Part shown: piece by piece, positions 44,825 through 58,200 of the stretch
Layout: the number at the start of each line of letters is the position of its first letter
How positions within the stretch are numbered: position 1 is the first letter of the stretch
Source: Datisca glomerata
Lineage: Eukaryota; Streptophyta; Magnoliopsida; Cucurbitales; Datiscaceae
Assembly (NCBI GenBank): GCA_003255025.1
Contig: QANY01005384.1
Span: 248,001 to 312,000 of the forward strand
Length of the DNA stretch: 64,000 nt
Direction: 5' to 3'
Notes under the pieces: generated by a model
Told to the model about the DNA's origin: nothing
Databases searched by the model: none
The model's input: the letters and a program-made list of their open reading frames with translations, nothing else
Program-made: the position numbers and the translations under genes

Positions 44825-45601
44825 CACACATACAGAAGAGAGTTGCATACTCTCAAAAGCTCATCAACAACTTCACAATAAAAGAGGTAAATAATATATA
44901 AGAGACTCTAGAATAACAGCACCCAACATGCAGACAGATGATATATTGTTACTCAAACCCAACATACAGAAAATAATAACCTTTAACTACACAAAAACAG
45001 ACTAAACAATCCAGGTTAACAAAATCCTACATGCATACATATGATACATTTATTTCTAAATATTTCACATACACAAAATTGAGAATCTAACAAAAACCTA
45101 AATATTTCACATACATAAAATTAAGAACCTCTAACAAAAAACAAAATGAGCAACATAGTATATTGAGGCTGTGAAAGTTTTGTTGAAAAAAAATTAGAGC
45201 GTAGAACCTGAACCCTCTCCCATAAGAAGCTTGGTTGGAAAGCTATTTAAGTTGAAGAAGTTTGTCCTCAATGAGAATCAGAACTATAGAATGGTGAAAT
45301 AACAATAGTTATTTTGCAGAGAGTGAATGGAAGCAAACGCTTGGTCACTGAAAAGACCGGACACTAAAGCGGCATATAGAGTTGGTTCGGTTATGTCAGC
45401 TTGCTTTATGACATTTTTTCAGGTACGTCTACTTTTTTTTAAACTTCAGGCACGTCTTCGATATTAGTGAGATATTTTCCTTTACTTTCTTAATTTAAAA
45501 AGGAAGAAAAAATAGTGATTATATGGAAAAAATTATTTATTTCTGGCATAAATTTATAAATGATATGTTTTAAAAACTAGTTTTTAAGATATGTGTTGCA
45601 C
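44825..45601. repeat. 777-bp direct repeat, right copy
   Basis: Matches 42,690-43,466. It lies 100 bp upstream of the SRA gene's start, so it probably contains that gene's promoter. It ends GATATGTGTTGCAC like the left copy. Confidence 0.92.
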
Positions 45602-48600
45602 GTGAATATAAAATTTTATAAATATTTCTACTATGTTTAAACTTATTTTTTTTAATATTTACGTTTTCATTATGAGATTATTGTAAAAAAATATATAGAT
45701 GAGTAATTATAGATATAGAGCTTTTAGATTCATTATGCTTAATTAACTTTTCTTTTTTCCTTTTTTGATTCTCTTCATATTAATATACAGATAAAAATAA
45801 CAATAAAAACATATAAACAAAAGAAATATTAGATTATTATAGATTTATTTTTTTGCTTATAATTAGTTTTTTAAAATTTTAGATTAAGAATTAGGAGATA
45901 ATATCTTTAAGATAATAATTTAAAAAATAGTTTAAAATTTTTTATATAAATAATTGAGATAATAAATATAAAGTAGTTAAATTTTTTTATATGAATAGTT
46001 GAATAATAAATGAATAATTTTAGAGTGACTAATTAACTAAGTTTTAGGAGACTAAGTGATTTGACAATTATTTATTAGTTGGTATTTGATAACTTATTTA
46101 AAGTGATTTGATAAAGTAACCTACAAATGATTGTCACATCATTTGGTCCTTTAAAATTTGATCAATTACTTTATCAATGTAAAATCACTCATAATAAGTA
46201 TATAGAAAGGATAGTATGAGAAATTTAAAAAATAATTAGAGATAATATTGTCTAAAGATATTTCTCTAACTTCTATACTTTTATATATAGTATGGGTTAA
46301 TAACATGATAAATATAATGAATTGTATTTTGTGATTGAAACTAAGGAAAAATTTATGTAATAGGAGGAGAAAGACGGTGGGAAATAGGAAAAAAACTAAA
46401 TAATTAATTTAAAATTGTGATTGTGTCAATAAAATAATTTAAAAGCACATGTGATTTCTTTAGTTATAGTTAAACTAAAAAAAATTATAAAACATTCTTA
46501 TAGTACTTACTCTCGTTCGAGATTAAGTTTTCAAAATATAAAGAAAAATCCATGCAAAAATTAGAATGTCAAAAAGAAGAAAACTAACTTAAAGTTATTG
46601 TAATATTTATTTTCCTTCTACAATAAAAGATCGAAACAGACAATGAAAATACAATTAATCTTTCTAAATTTATTCTCTTTCTTCAATGGTTTTTGTTTAC
46701 AAACACATTGCATTAACTTAATAGTTACATAATCTAATAGAATTTACTTTCCTTCCCATTCTAATATTTTAAGATATATTTGGACCTTCAAACGATGAAA
46801 AAATGAGAGAACAAATTAAGAGAAATTAGAAAAAAAAAAATAATGGTATCAATATTTCTACTCTTCATATTTCAAGATCTAGACGTAGCATTAAGGTCCA
46901 AACACTAGTTTAAAAAACAAATGAAATCATAATAGTGTAGTTGATGAACCGAAGAACCACTTTGTATCAATAAAACACACAATAGCCAAAGGTAAATAAA
47001 AAGAGAGAAGAAAAGGATGGAAAAGAGAGAACAAGAGTTTACCTGCTGCAAGTAGATACAGATTCTTCTTTTTCAAAGGCCAGAGAAGAATGAAGAAGTT
47101 GAGAAGTAATATGAAGTTTTTTTATAAGCAATGCTAAGTTTCAAAATTGAATTTTTGAATTTGAACTCTCTTAGTAACCGTCATCTCTTTGTTTATTTTG
47201 GTAAATACCTATTTATCCGCTGTGTAGATTATCTGTTTCCTTTTTATATGCCAAAATAAAGGATACAGATTCTACTATCATATTCACAATTAATTTGACA
47301 TTTTTGCTACTAAACCGACTTTCCTCTTTCAATTCGTTGATGATTGTTGGGTTTCTTCTTAAGGAAGGTGATCCTTGGTTTATTTACAGTATAAGTAAAT
47401 AATATTTACATATATCTTGTTGAATACTCAATCTGGCCGAGATTTCTTTGTTGGCCAATATTAACTTATTTGCCTAAAATTAACTTATGGTTGAAGACAT
47501 ATTTCGCTGGCTAATATATTTCATTGACCAGGTTTTTATAATGTGAGTTGAATAATCACTCTGGTCGATTCCTTAAAATCATGGCAATTTCTAGTATTTT
47601 GGTACCATGATGAGATGTGGGTGGTAAGATGTTTAGCCATAATGAATCTATTTAGAAATCCAACTATCAACGCAAGATAAGGGACAACATGAGTCTTATT
47701 CTCGAAAGAGGTCTAAGTAGTCAAGATATCTATCAATTGGGTCTGAAGGGTCTTAGTTCTCAAGGATTCTAAAGAAATAGCTCTCGTATCAAAGAAGAAT
47801 TTAAGTTTGAAATCAGAATTAAGATGAGAAAAATCAGATTTGGATGAAGATAATCATCAAGTTTAAATTTGAAGGACTTATCTGCGTGGGGTGACCGACA
47901 AACCCTATCAGCCCTCTAACTCTTCTGCCAATATAAAGACCTCAAAGCCAAGGGAAAAATAAGTATGCACTCGTTCAACAAATCAATCATTAATACTATA
48001 ATCAATTCTCAGTATTAGATACATAATCTCTAGTTTCATTTACTTTACTAGTTTATTCTAGTTATTTAAGTTCGGGAGCTTTCTCCGTTAGTTTATTTTT
48101 TATCTTCAAGTTCTAGGCTTGTTATGTTTTTCAGAATTTAATGACATTTCTTGAGTTTCATTATTAGCAATTCATTTATTATTGGTAGTAGTATATTCCT
48201 ATCTTCACTAGTTTTCATGAACATTGGATAAGTCGCGTTCCTTACTTACTTTTACAACGATTGATAGAAGTTAGATTTAGCCTAATCTTGACACGCCTGT
48301 GTGTCACAATTCAAGAGGGACATATTTTAGCTAGACCTGCTTGACTTCATTGGCCAAGATTTTCAGGCAAAACAGTAATATTAACCTGTAAATAAATCAT
48401 CGTTGATATAGATAGATTGATAGTAGTTTTAGCTAAGTTTATAGTTTTTGTTTACTAACTGAAACTAATGTCTTATTAATTTATATTTTCTAAACAATTC
48501 TGATTTCAATACTATTATCCACATATCTTTATTATTAATCAGTAAATATCGGCAACATTGATAGTAGTTTCAATCTAGATTGTAAGTTATTGTTTACTTA

Positions 48601-48725
48601 CTGTAAACAATATTTTGCATACACTATTCTATGTTTTGAAATTTGATGTAGGATTTATCAGTTGCAAATCTTTAGATGTTGATGTAGGGTTTCAATCGAT
48701 ACCTTAAACTTTCATTTATAAAAGT
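45602..48725. other. AT-rich stretch without a recognised gene
   Basis: No coding frame. A minus-strand exon-like segment with a donor (GCAGCAG|GTAAAC) lies near 47,040-47,110. At 47,900-48,060 a TATAAAGACC followed by a CA-rich leader-like stretch resembles part of an LTR, without a partner. The rest shows nothing. Confidence 0.35.
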
Positions 48726-48997
48726 TGGTCATTGAGGTTACATCAACGTAATTATAACTTCCTATTAAATAGCATTTATTCTGACTAAAAATAAGATATT
48801 AATCGGTTAGGTACATATTCCATGATTATTATGTACCACACATTGGAACCTTAATCTAAAAATATGATTGTCAAAAACTTTGTAAAGCAAAGATTTATGA
48901 CGGTTTAGATCTAAGAGACTAGAACAAATTATATAAATGTTAGCATCAGAGTGATTTTAAGAGTCTTTTTACAATAGTGTGTTGAGGAAAAAAAATT
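48726..48997. repeat. 271-bp direct repeat, right copy
   Basis: Partner of 42,383-42,653, same orientation, about ten differences by eye. Confidence 0.85.
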
Positions 48998-48999
48998 GT

Positions 49000-49855
49000 G
49001 AGGAGACAACTCAAGAAACTTTACATGTTAGCCTAGCATTTCGCACATTATTTAGCAAAAAAAAGTAGATAGAAACCAAAATTAAATAGCTTAAGAAGTT
49101 TAAGATCAAATTTTCAAATTACAAATTCAGAGTCTAATGTGTCAAATGGTTTTAGTCGAATGGAGGAAAATGTATTTAGCCCAAGAAATGTTATAAATTT
49201 TACTAATCTTGGAGTTCATACTAATTATATTCTTAATCATTCTAGTCAGATTCAAATTTCTCTTTGAATAACCTTATTTTGCTTTGTATTTAGATTCAAA
49301 TTATTTACACATAGTTTTAATTTTCTCGACTTAATAATTATACTTTTTTTATACCATTTCAGTGTAGCTCTCTTATATTTTTAGGTAGTTGCATCAAATA
49401 GACAGATTTTAAAACTCACTTTAAAAAATATCGGGTTTTTTTTTAAATTTGAGAGAAATAGACAACTTTTTATGGCACGTCATCAATTATTTATTAATTA
49501 AAATTTAAATAAACAATATTGCCTCGTCTTTACAGATTTTCAAATCAAATTCTATTTTCTTTATTAATTATATCATCATTTAATTAAAAATTTTAATTAT
49601 TTCCTAAATTATAACTAGTACCATTAGTAGAATATCTTAACTAATCAAATTTGTTAACCAATCATTTTTCTTTATTATAGCTAATCAAATATCTATTGTT
49701 AATGCTAAATCTCTATTAGCCAAAAGTATAGTCATTTACACCATTTCTATTTATGCGAGTTTTATGGAATTACTCTACACGTCATTCTCTCAAGAAAAGC
49801 TATGAAGATCCATTTTGCATTCTGAAAATCCGCCATTAGAGATTACTTTTGTATT
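49000..49855. other. AT-rich intergenic stretch, nothing recognised
   Basis: Low-complexity AT-rich DNA up to the CACTA element. Confidence 0.5.
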
Positions 49856-49883
49856 TTTCACTACAAGAAAATAGTGCTACTGT

Positions 49884-50115
49884 GATGGTTTTTTGTCTCT
49901 TTCGTGACGGTTTTCAACCGTCGACAAATCTATTATGACGGTTCCAAATCTATCGTGATCGCCGCCATCGCAGAAATTGTTGCGACCGTTTTAACTAACC
50001 GTCGCAATAGGCTTCCTATGACGACGGTTCTTACTAACCATCACGATATATACAATTGCTTATTTTTTACGGTGATTTTATTATATATACCAGCGGTTAT
50101 AAAACCGTTGGTCTC
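49884..50115. repeat. Left subterminal GACGGTT array of the CACTA element
   Basis: GTGACGGTTTTCAACCGTCG, ATGACGGTTCC, GCGACCGTTTTAACTAACCG and AGCGGTTATAAAACCGTTGG alternate on both strands, forming several small palindromes. Confidence 0.85.
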
Positions 50116-51530
50116 TGATATAATTTAAAAAATAATTGATTGGGGAGAAGCACATGCAAGTTGTGCATACTTTTTTTTACTCATAAATTAATGCCCACCA
50201 AGAGATAACATGAATTGCAAAGTGAAATTACATGGGAACATGAAATAAAAAACATGTTGGAATAATTCTACGGCTCAAAACAAGGAAATAACTATATGTT
50301 TTACACCACTTGCTCTCAATGACGAAAATGATCTCAAGGAACACCATTCTCTAATTGAGCAATGATTTTCAAGCTTACTGGACTTCCATAGTACTCCACC
50401 TAAAAGGAATTTCAATATTGCTTAACTAAAGCTCGTATTCAAGAAATTAACTGCATGAGTGACTGTAATACTTAAAGGTAAAATCATAAAAGCAGACCAC
50501 AACAAATATAGTAAGGATGATGGCATCAAATATTGTGGTTGTGCAATGAAAGCACTAAACACCAATCAAAGCCTAGTCACTAAAGCTCACATAAGCACCT
50601 GTAAAAAATTATCAAATTGTAAGAAAAAACAATTGACAGAATCATTAATAGAAATTGATGAGCTTAAAACCAAACAAGAATGACCTTTAGGAATCAACAC
50701 TCCCTTCTCTTAAGGACGACAATTTTAGTATCATACCAAGCCACAAAGAAAACAAACAAGGTCTGTAATGCTAATGTATATTAATAGAATTCCATATATT
50801 GTACGATGTACATTAAGTACGATTTCTTCTAATTTATCAACAATTATGAGTCTATTAGATTACAACAATAAAACATTCATTTTAAGGGGAAACGGCTGTA
50901 GTAGGCATGACAATTTGAATTATTTAACATTTGAATTTAGACATTTCATATATTTACATCTATTGCCTACATGACATAGGCAACTGAATAGTGAATTACC
51001 TCAATTTTATCTAACGAGACTATTGGGTTTACTCTTCCAGTCCTTATAAAGTTGAAATTTGACCGAAGTGTCTTAAGAGTCTTTTCCATATTTGTTTTCT
51101 GAAAAGTACTGACACATCAGTAATAGAATTGAACAATAAGAAAATCAGACTCGTCTATTCTTCATGAGCTGTCTATTCTATCTCTTTGGTAATTAAGACA
51201 TAGTTCACTACCGGAGTCCATAAGAATGAATCCGACCATCACAAATAGCCATATTTCACAAGATTTTTCACAGAAAGAAAAAAGAGGGAGAAGCATTGAG
51301 CACACATGTTCCTCGAAAAGCAAGTGAAATAAACATATAAAATTGCTTTTAGGTAACTCACATGCTTTCATTTAGCATAAATCTTGTAAAACAAAACCAT
51401 AACAATTTAGTTGGTGCTGCAACACAAAATCTGAAAAACCACTATTAAGGAAGCAGCTCAAAACTTTCTCATTCTCAAACCATGAAATTAAAAAATAAGA
51501 CAGATCTGTGATGAATAAATTCCTTATAAC

Positions 51531-51728
51531 TTATATATTCTTCGTAGATATTTTTTCTAACAAATCCTTCTGGCCAACCACAGAATCAGATTTCACAACG
51601 GCTCCATAATGCTTCAAAAACATATATATGCTAGTGAATCTGTATATTTGACTAATCTTAGGTTCTAAATCAACTATTTGTACAACTTCCTTTAAAAGTT
51701 CCCCATGTTCCATCCTAAACTTTTTCAT
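51531..51728 (-). other. Possible second captured exon in the CACTA element
   Basis: A 65-codon frame (ELLKEVVQIVDLEPKISQIY, then FTSIYMFLKHYGAVVKSDSV) has protein-like composition and lies directly downstream of the membrane-protein fragment on the same strand. I do not recognise the family. It may be an exon of the same or another captured gene, or chance. Confidence 0.25.
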
Positions 51729-51761
51729 AGAAATTAAGATTAGACCATAAGGAAAAAGAAT

Positions 51762-52166
51762 TTAACATAAAACCCCAGTTAAAGTAAAGGATTGAGAAGA
51801 GATTACTAGAAAACAATGCAAGAACTTACGGGACTCATTGTCATGCCTACAGACCTCAGAAGCTAAAACCCAAGGAGTGAAGAATCCATAGCATATTCCA
51901 ACAAGAACACTACCAGCAATACTTAAACCCAACCATAAACCAAATAATGGAGGCAAACCAAACATAATAGCAATCTTAAAGAAATTAAGAAACCCATCAT
52001 CAAATTGGTAACAACTGAACTGCAGAAGAAATAAAAGAAAATAAAAAAGGAGGAACCTTTGAGAGCACCATCTTCGTTCTCCAATTCTCAAAGAGCGGGA
52101 TGAAAAAGAAGAAGTGACCGACGACTTTAGAGTGAAGATGATGAAATCGCCATCTTCGTTCTCCAA
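51762..52166 (-). pseudogene. Captured fragment of an At3g27390-like membrane-protein gene inside the CACTA element
   Basis: Within this 134-codon frame, residues about 60-118 (51,990-51,812) read FFKIAIMFGLPPLFGLWLGLSIAGSVL, then VGICYGFFTPWVLASEV, then RKFLHCF. This matches the second/third membrane segment and the GYGFFTP..(K)FYHCF motif of the uncharacterised plant multi-pass membrane proteins typified by Arabidopsis At3g27390, as I recall that family. Only this piece is present, without the usual following WDTVKGSCTVVRD-like part, so it is a gene fragment. Carriage of host gene pieces is common in CACTA elements. The part upstream of residue 50 may be leader or element sequence. Confidence 0.55.
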
Positions 52167-52379
52167 TTTGATGCCCTATCGGCACCACTGTTCGGCGGAG
52201 GACTTAATAGGCAGAAGAGCATGTGGAGAAAGAGCTTCAATGGTTTGTGCTTTAGAGAGAATGGAGAAAAGGGAAAGAAAGAAATGGTTTCTGATAGACC
52301 GAGAGGAGAGAGGGCTAGCCGCATATTTTTGTGTTTCCTTCGATTCCCTGCTTGATTTTTTTTTTTTTGCATTTCCTGC

Positions 52380-52548
52380 GGACGCCTATTGCGACGGTTA
52401 GAGAGAAACCATCGCCAAAAATTCACCAATTACGACGGTTAAGGAACTGTCGCCATAAATTCATATATTGTGCAGTTAGCAAAACCGTCGCTAAAAAACT
52501 CTCATGTTCGTTTTTTCACAACGGTTGGTACAACCGTCGCAATATGTC
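52380..52548. repeat. Right subterminal GACGGTT array of the CACTA element
   Basis: TGCGACGGTTAGAGAGAAACC, TTACGACGGTTAAGGAACTGTCGC, AAAACCGTCGC and CAACGGTTGGTACAACCGTCGC lie in alternating orientation. Confidence 0.85.
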
Positions 52549-52566
52549 AATTTTCTTGTAGTATTT

Positions 52567-53280
52567 ATTGAAAATTATTTTTGAATAAACTGATAATCGG
52601 CCGTTTACTTTTGCTTTTTGAGTGGATTTTTTCAGTTAACTTCAAAATTTTCTTTTTGTTTAGGTCTGTTTCTGAATAAAATTAATTTTTAAATTTTTAA
52701 AATAATATGCAGCATTAATTGATTCTTAAAATTAAACAATTTGAATATTAGTAAATCAATGATATATCATTAATTTTACTATATTTTTAGCGATCTAGAC
52801 AATCAATTAATAATTAAAAGTGATAAAATATTTTTTATAAGAGATGGCGTGTAGTTACAAATTAATGTGCAAATATTCTGACTGTTTGAAGAGAGACATT
52901 AAAGAGATCTTGGCTTGCCACATATATAAAAATGATCGTAGTTTTACAAAAAATTAATAGGCACTTTATATTTTTGTCCAGACGAGATGGAAAACATGCT
53001 AATAGAGTGATCATGTGAGAAGTATACATGATACGTTGGCCAAAGTTGGCCAAAAGTTGAAAAAGTCGAATAAGAAATTTTGACATCTTCCCACATGTTT
53101 CTAACAATTGTATCATATCTAAGAAATTCATTGGTTGGGCGAAGAAACAGTGTTACTCGATTCTTATTAGATCATTTTCTGTCCGCGACGATCTACAAAC
53201 TCTGAACCCAATTTTAACTATTTGCATAAGAACTTCTTGAGAATTTGGTCTTTTCAAAAGAAAGAAAAAAGAGTGCCTAA
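52567..53280. other. Intergenic, no gene seen
   Basis: AT-rich DNA between the CACTA element and the 3' end of the cyclin gene. It includes that gene's 3' untranslated region on the minus strand. Confidence 0.4.
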
Positions 53281-55232
53281 TTAAACAGCTAATTGCTTAT
53301 GATGGGTAGATTCATCTTCATTGAAGCAATTAGAATGAAGATGTTTTGTATATCTTCCTATATTTACATGACTTTCGTCTAATTGAAGTGGAGGAGATTG
53401 AAGCTGCACTTCTCTTTGGAGGTATGAACAATAGGTGTAGAAGGTGTTTGGATTCACATTTAATTGGAATCCTAACCCGAATAAGAAGTCCACTTCAAGC
53501 AGGTTCATTTCTGTATTGCTTATCCCTCCCACTTTCGCATAATATGCGTTATTGTAATTCCTGAATCAATCAATACCAAACGTGAATAACAAGAATAAGA
53601 AAATATCAAACACAACAGAATTACAAACTGATTTTTCAGAATTACAATTGAATTCGAACAGATTGACACATATGAACTGTATATATAAGATAAAAAAACA
53701 TATATGAATCTTTAAAAAGTTATTTGATGGTCTAGATTTACTAAATATGACCCATCATATTCACAAAAACATAAGAAGATAATAAATCCCATCTATACAT
53801 AGCATATAACAATTTCGTGAATTATTCTTTAAAAATTCATTTGTAAAAAGCTATTTGTTATATGCACTTTTTCAATAGGAGTGCTTCCAAGGAATATCTA
53901 TTAGATCGATAATTTTCTTTTTTAAATTAGTGTCAAAACAGCTGGTTGTATGATGGAGAGTGACAGCCTAACAACCACCACAATTGCTGGCACAAAGCAA
54001 TGGATCCTACAACCAACAATTGAGTGACTGTGCGAGCATAGCAGCAAGGACAATTTGCACCATATAACACCAGCCAACGGCAATATTGATTAGGCCGTTA
54101 CCTTAATTACTGGCTATAATACACCATTATAATAGCTTATAGAAAAAGGCTGTTACTTATACAAAAAAACATTTCTCATTATTCAAAACAATGTAGCTAG
54201 TATTATGCCAACAAAATTACATCCCTAGATACTGTAATTCGGTAACAAATAGACTTGTGAAATATATTGTCATTTCAAAGGGTTTTACCTTATGGTTTAG
54301 AACTATCTCTCCCACCAAATGAGAATCTTTGTTTTCATATAATGACTCTTAATGAGGCTACACATTGTATTACATTTCTCAATTGTGGAACAAGAAAATC
54401 TCAAAGGTAAAAAATCAAAACATTTACATCTATTTACCGAATTTAATTTAACCAATAAGGAGCTAATTTAAAAAATCTCACTAAAATTGTAGAGAGAACA
54501 TAAAACCCATATCAAAATCTCAAATTATAAAATAAAGATAAAAAATTCATAAACAACTTTTCTGCTCAACTGCAAAAATAGTAGAATTTTTTTAAAAAAA
54601 TGACCAAAGTAAGTAATTTATTTACAAAAATGACACAATCGTAAATAAATTGTTTAAGTTATTCGGTCAATTTTTGAAAAAAAAACAAATTCCGGCCATT
54701 TTTTTTCAATTTGAATTAAAAATTTAGTTATTTTTGCAGTTCTCCATTTAGTCACACTTGATTTTAAGCTAGAATAAAAAAAAACAATCAATTAATCACA
54801 AAAAAAAAAGACAGAAGAAAGGAGAAAACAAATGAAAATAAAATAAAATGAAACTTACAAATCGTCCATGAATTTGGCAGAGACCAAAACACTGGTAATA
54901 AGCAAGCGATGAATATTGAAGGAATTGATAGGAAACGAAGGCTGTTTTTGAACAAACCGATCAAGGTAGACATAGGCAACCACAAAGCAAGAAGGGCTAC
55001 AATTTGCATACTTAAATATCCTTATAAGGTAAGTTTGGATTGAAATGGTTGGTCTTGTTAGGCCATGAAAGATTGAGATCGTCATCTTTTGGTGGGTTTC
55101 ATCATCTAATTCATTAAGCTCCATAATTTGGTCATTAGAGTCAGCCACTCTTTGGAGGATAGAGGAGAGCAAAGTTATTACTCTTGGCATCATCTCTGTT
55201 CCCTCCACTTGCTGATCCTCATTATCTGCCAT
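53281..55232 (-). CDS. CYCP4;1: U/P-type cyclin (CYCU4/CYCP4 class), two exons
   Basis: Exon 1 is 55,232-54,859 and exon 2 is 53,560-53,281, joined across a 1.3-kb GT-AG intron (donor GATTT|GTAAGT, acceptor GATTCAG|GAATTAC). The joined frame has 217 residues and no stop. It reads LSSILQRVADSND, then SIFHGLTRPTISIQTYLIRI, FKYANCSPSCFVVAYVYLDR, INSFNIHRLLITSVLVSAKF, YNNAYYAKVGGISNTEMNLL and FLFGLGFQLNVNPNTFYTY, a full cyclin box (residues about 25-160). It ends KQLAV, as in Arabidopsis CYCP4;1. Cyclins of this class bind A-type cyclin-dependent kinases and have been linked to nutrient or phosphate signalling and to cell division. The gene looks functional. Class is firm; the exact orthologue number is less so. 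Confidence 0.93.
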
Positions 55233-58200
55233 TTTTTGTGCTTCTATTTTTGCTTTGCTTGGCCTTTGTCTTTTTAAAGGGTACTAAAGCTGATCTTTGT
55301 CTTTCTATTTGTGATGTTGAAATAATGCATTTATTTGTTTTATTTTATAGGGGGGTTTGTGAATTATTAAAATAGTAATTATTTTTTTTATGTTCATATA
55401 TATATATGTTTGGGTATTTGTTTATTGAAATAATGAATTCTATTAGAAGGGAGTTTTTATTGCCTAGTTGATATAGCTCTAGAGAGGTTAAACTACACTG
55501 TTTACTATACAATTAACTTGTAACTGAATTTGGTAATCCTATGTCTTAGTTTTAGTAATTGAGAGGACTAACACAAAATTGCTATAAGATAATAAAAGTA
55601 GTTATAATAACAGTAATTTAAGTCATTGTGATTAATTAGTAAATTGAAAATGAAAATTCGATTAGCCATTTGGACAGGCTGGTGTTGGTGAATACTGAAT
55701 ATCCAACACAGGAGCAACATCACATGGGGTTAAATATGCTTTAGATCTGGATCAAGCATCAGTGATGTGGGATTGGATTTTCCTAATAATTTAATTATCA
55801 TTAATATAATCAAAATGATTACATTTGGAATTGAATCTGCTAAAGATCTCTATCATTTCATTTATTTTGTTTTTTTACCAAAGAAGTAATTAGCAGAGGT
55901 GATGATGGCTTAACTTTTATGCATGTATACTGCATGCTAATTATAAACTATATGCAATAGCGACTCTAGTAATGCTTGAGACTGTTTTTTTCTCTCTTCA
56001 TTTAAGGAAAATGTTTGTTTTCATTTTATTAATTCAATTTTCTTGCTTACTTTTTAGTTACCAAAAATCAAAATTATAAGCAAAATTAAGTGGTCGTTTA
56101 GTATTGTGAAATCTAAGATGAACATGGTGATTGAATTGGTGATAAAGCATGGATGATATTTTTTGTTGTGCATTTTAATCTATAGAATAAGTGATAGTAA
56201 TTTAAGATTTTCATGTTTGGTATATGTGCAACTTTGTGTCAAATATGTGAAAATAACTTTGGAGGTAAGTTTTTTACAGAAATTTTTTTTTTGGAGGTAA
56301 TTCAATTGTTTCTTCATGATTGTTCTGACTTGATAATTTTACATTGTTTCTCTTTATGAGGTAATTCAATTGCATTCAAAGGTGATAACTTAGAATTACC
56401 AAAAAATTAAGATTTATGTTAACTTTAAAGATTACTTTAAATAAACAAGATAATTAAATTATGAAGAGAGATTGTGAGAGGATTGCACCCTCAACTGCAG
56501 GTAATTAATTGGCCCCGATGAGTAACCCTAATACCAAAATTTAAAAGTAGTTTTGATGGTTCTAAAATCACTCACAAATCACATAATTTGAATAAGTCAC
56601 AAAAATAAAACTCAAGTGCTTGGGAGTATATGATAAAATTCAAAGAATATGTATGATATTGGAGTAGTTAAAATATCACTAATGACTTAATTGATATTGT
56701 TATGTTAGGATTAATTTGGCTAACCACTAAACCAAATATTGCAGCCTTTCTTGCTTTCTTCCTGGAGACCCAGAAGACTTTTTCCTATATCCAATCTCTG
56801 ACCTCTAAGAAAATAAAAGTTAAAAAGGAAAATTTTGTACTATAAACAAGTTTAGTAGAGGTGTTTTAAGCAATAACAAGTTTTCTAGATCTATAGGTAC
56901 ATTGTAAGTTTTACAAATGGTCGATCATTTTAGACTAAAATACCTTTCGTCCGTATAAAGTAATAAATCTATTAATTCAGATTTTCAAATGGATTTTATT
57001 GATATACGCTATAATTAAGGAAACATTTTTTGTGTTTGGATTATTACATCAACCTAAAAATACTATCAAACTTAAAATTTTGAAAATCCCATAAATCATG
57101 CCTCTCCTGAACCGCGGCTCAACCATCATATTTAAAGAATTAACGATATACTAGGAAAATAAAATCTACAATCAATTGAAACTAAATAGAAATCAAACTT
57201 TCCAAAAAAAATAAAAAGTTTTCAAAAATTAGAAAATCCCGCTCATCCCTCAACCATTAGGTAAATCAATCTCAACCTCCCTCCTATTAAGTGAAACTAA
57301 TTCAAATTTTGAAATCCACCAATGATATCTAAAAAATGTAAAAACTTAAACTATTAAAATTCAATATATGAAACTTGAAAATTCAACATATGAGGGATTA
57401 TTATATATCTTATTTTAAATAAAATATTGACAATTATTGAGTAATACAAAAAAAATCTATAAAACATTAAACATGCTATTAACATTAACATCTATAATTA
57501 TTTACACTAAATCAAGAGAAATATGTTTCAGAAAACATACATCGTCAAAAATATCAGTTTTTAATTCAAGAAATAAACTATTGACATTAATGTAGATAAT
57601 TCTGAAAATTAACAAACAAACAGACTCTAAACAAAAAAAAGCTTAAAATCCAGAAATTAAAAAAAAGATTGAATATCAATCGGTTATGGAAAAAATTTAA
57701 CCGGAACTCCTTAGATATAACGTATTTATGATAAAATTAATTAAATGGATCTCACAAAATCAATAACAGAAAATTATCTATAGAGAAAACATTTGTCCAC
57801 TATAAATAGGAAGTCGAAAACCGGTAATGTGGCAACAAGAAATCTACCATTTACCTTAAAAAATCGGGCTATTACTTATCAAGTTTCTAAACTTGAATAT
57901 TTTGTACAATTACTTTTAAAAAAAGTATTAAAAAATAAAGATTGTGATTAGGGCTTAATTCATTGTTTGGATGGTAGAGGGTTAACTTCTCACGTTATGG
58001 AAATATTTAAAGCTTTAATTGAATTGTATTGCTATTTAAAATATAAAATGGAAAGAAAATCGAGATTTGATATTATAATTTGAAAAATTAAAATAAAAGA
58101 GAAGTTACAAGAAAAGACCAAATCAGTATAACTGTGGGTTTAACGTGCAGGCACACACAGGGTAATGGACCACCATGACTGACTGTGTCGGTGTTGGTTA

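Larger units (their letters stand above)
49859..52563. mobile_element. CACTA (En/Spm-type) DNA transposon, non-autonomous, about 2.7 kb
   Basis: The left end CACTACAAGAAAAT (49,859-49,872) is matched in reverse by ATTTTCTTGTAGTA (52,550-52,563), with one mismatch at the very last base. Three bases, TTT, flank both sides, the 3-bp target duplication expected for CACTA elements. Both subterminal regions are packed with GCGACGGTT / AACCGTCGC words in direct and inverted order, the usual transposase-binding arrays. No transposase frame is present, so movement would depend on another copy. The interior carries host-derived sequence. Confidence 0.93.

Noticed and set aside
42690..45601. 777-bp repeats as LTRs of a retrotransposon carrying SRA
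   Set aside because: No TG..CA ends, no primer-binding site, no polypurine tract and no gag-pol; a tandem duplication explains the shared 82-bp repeat better.
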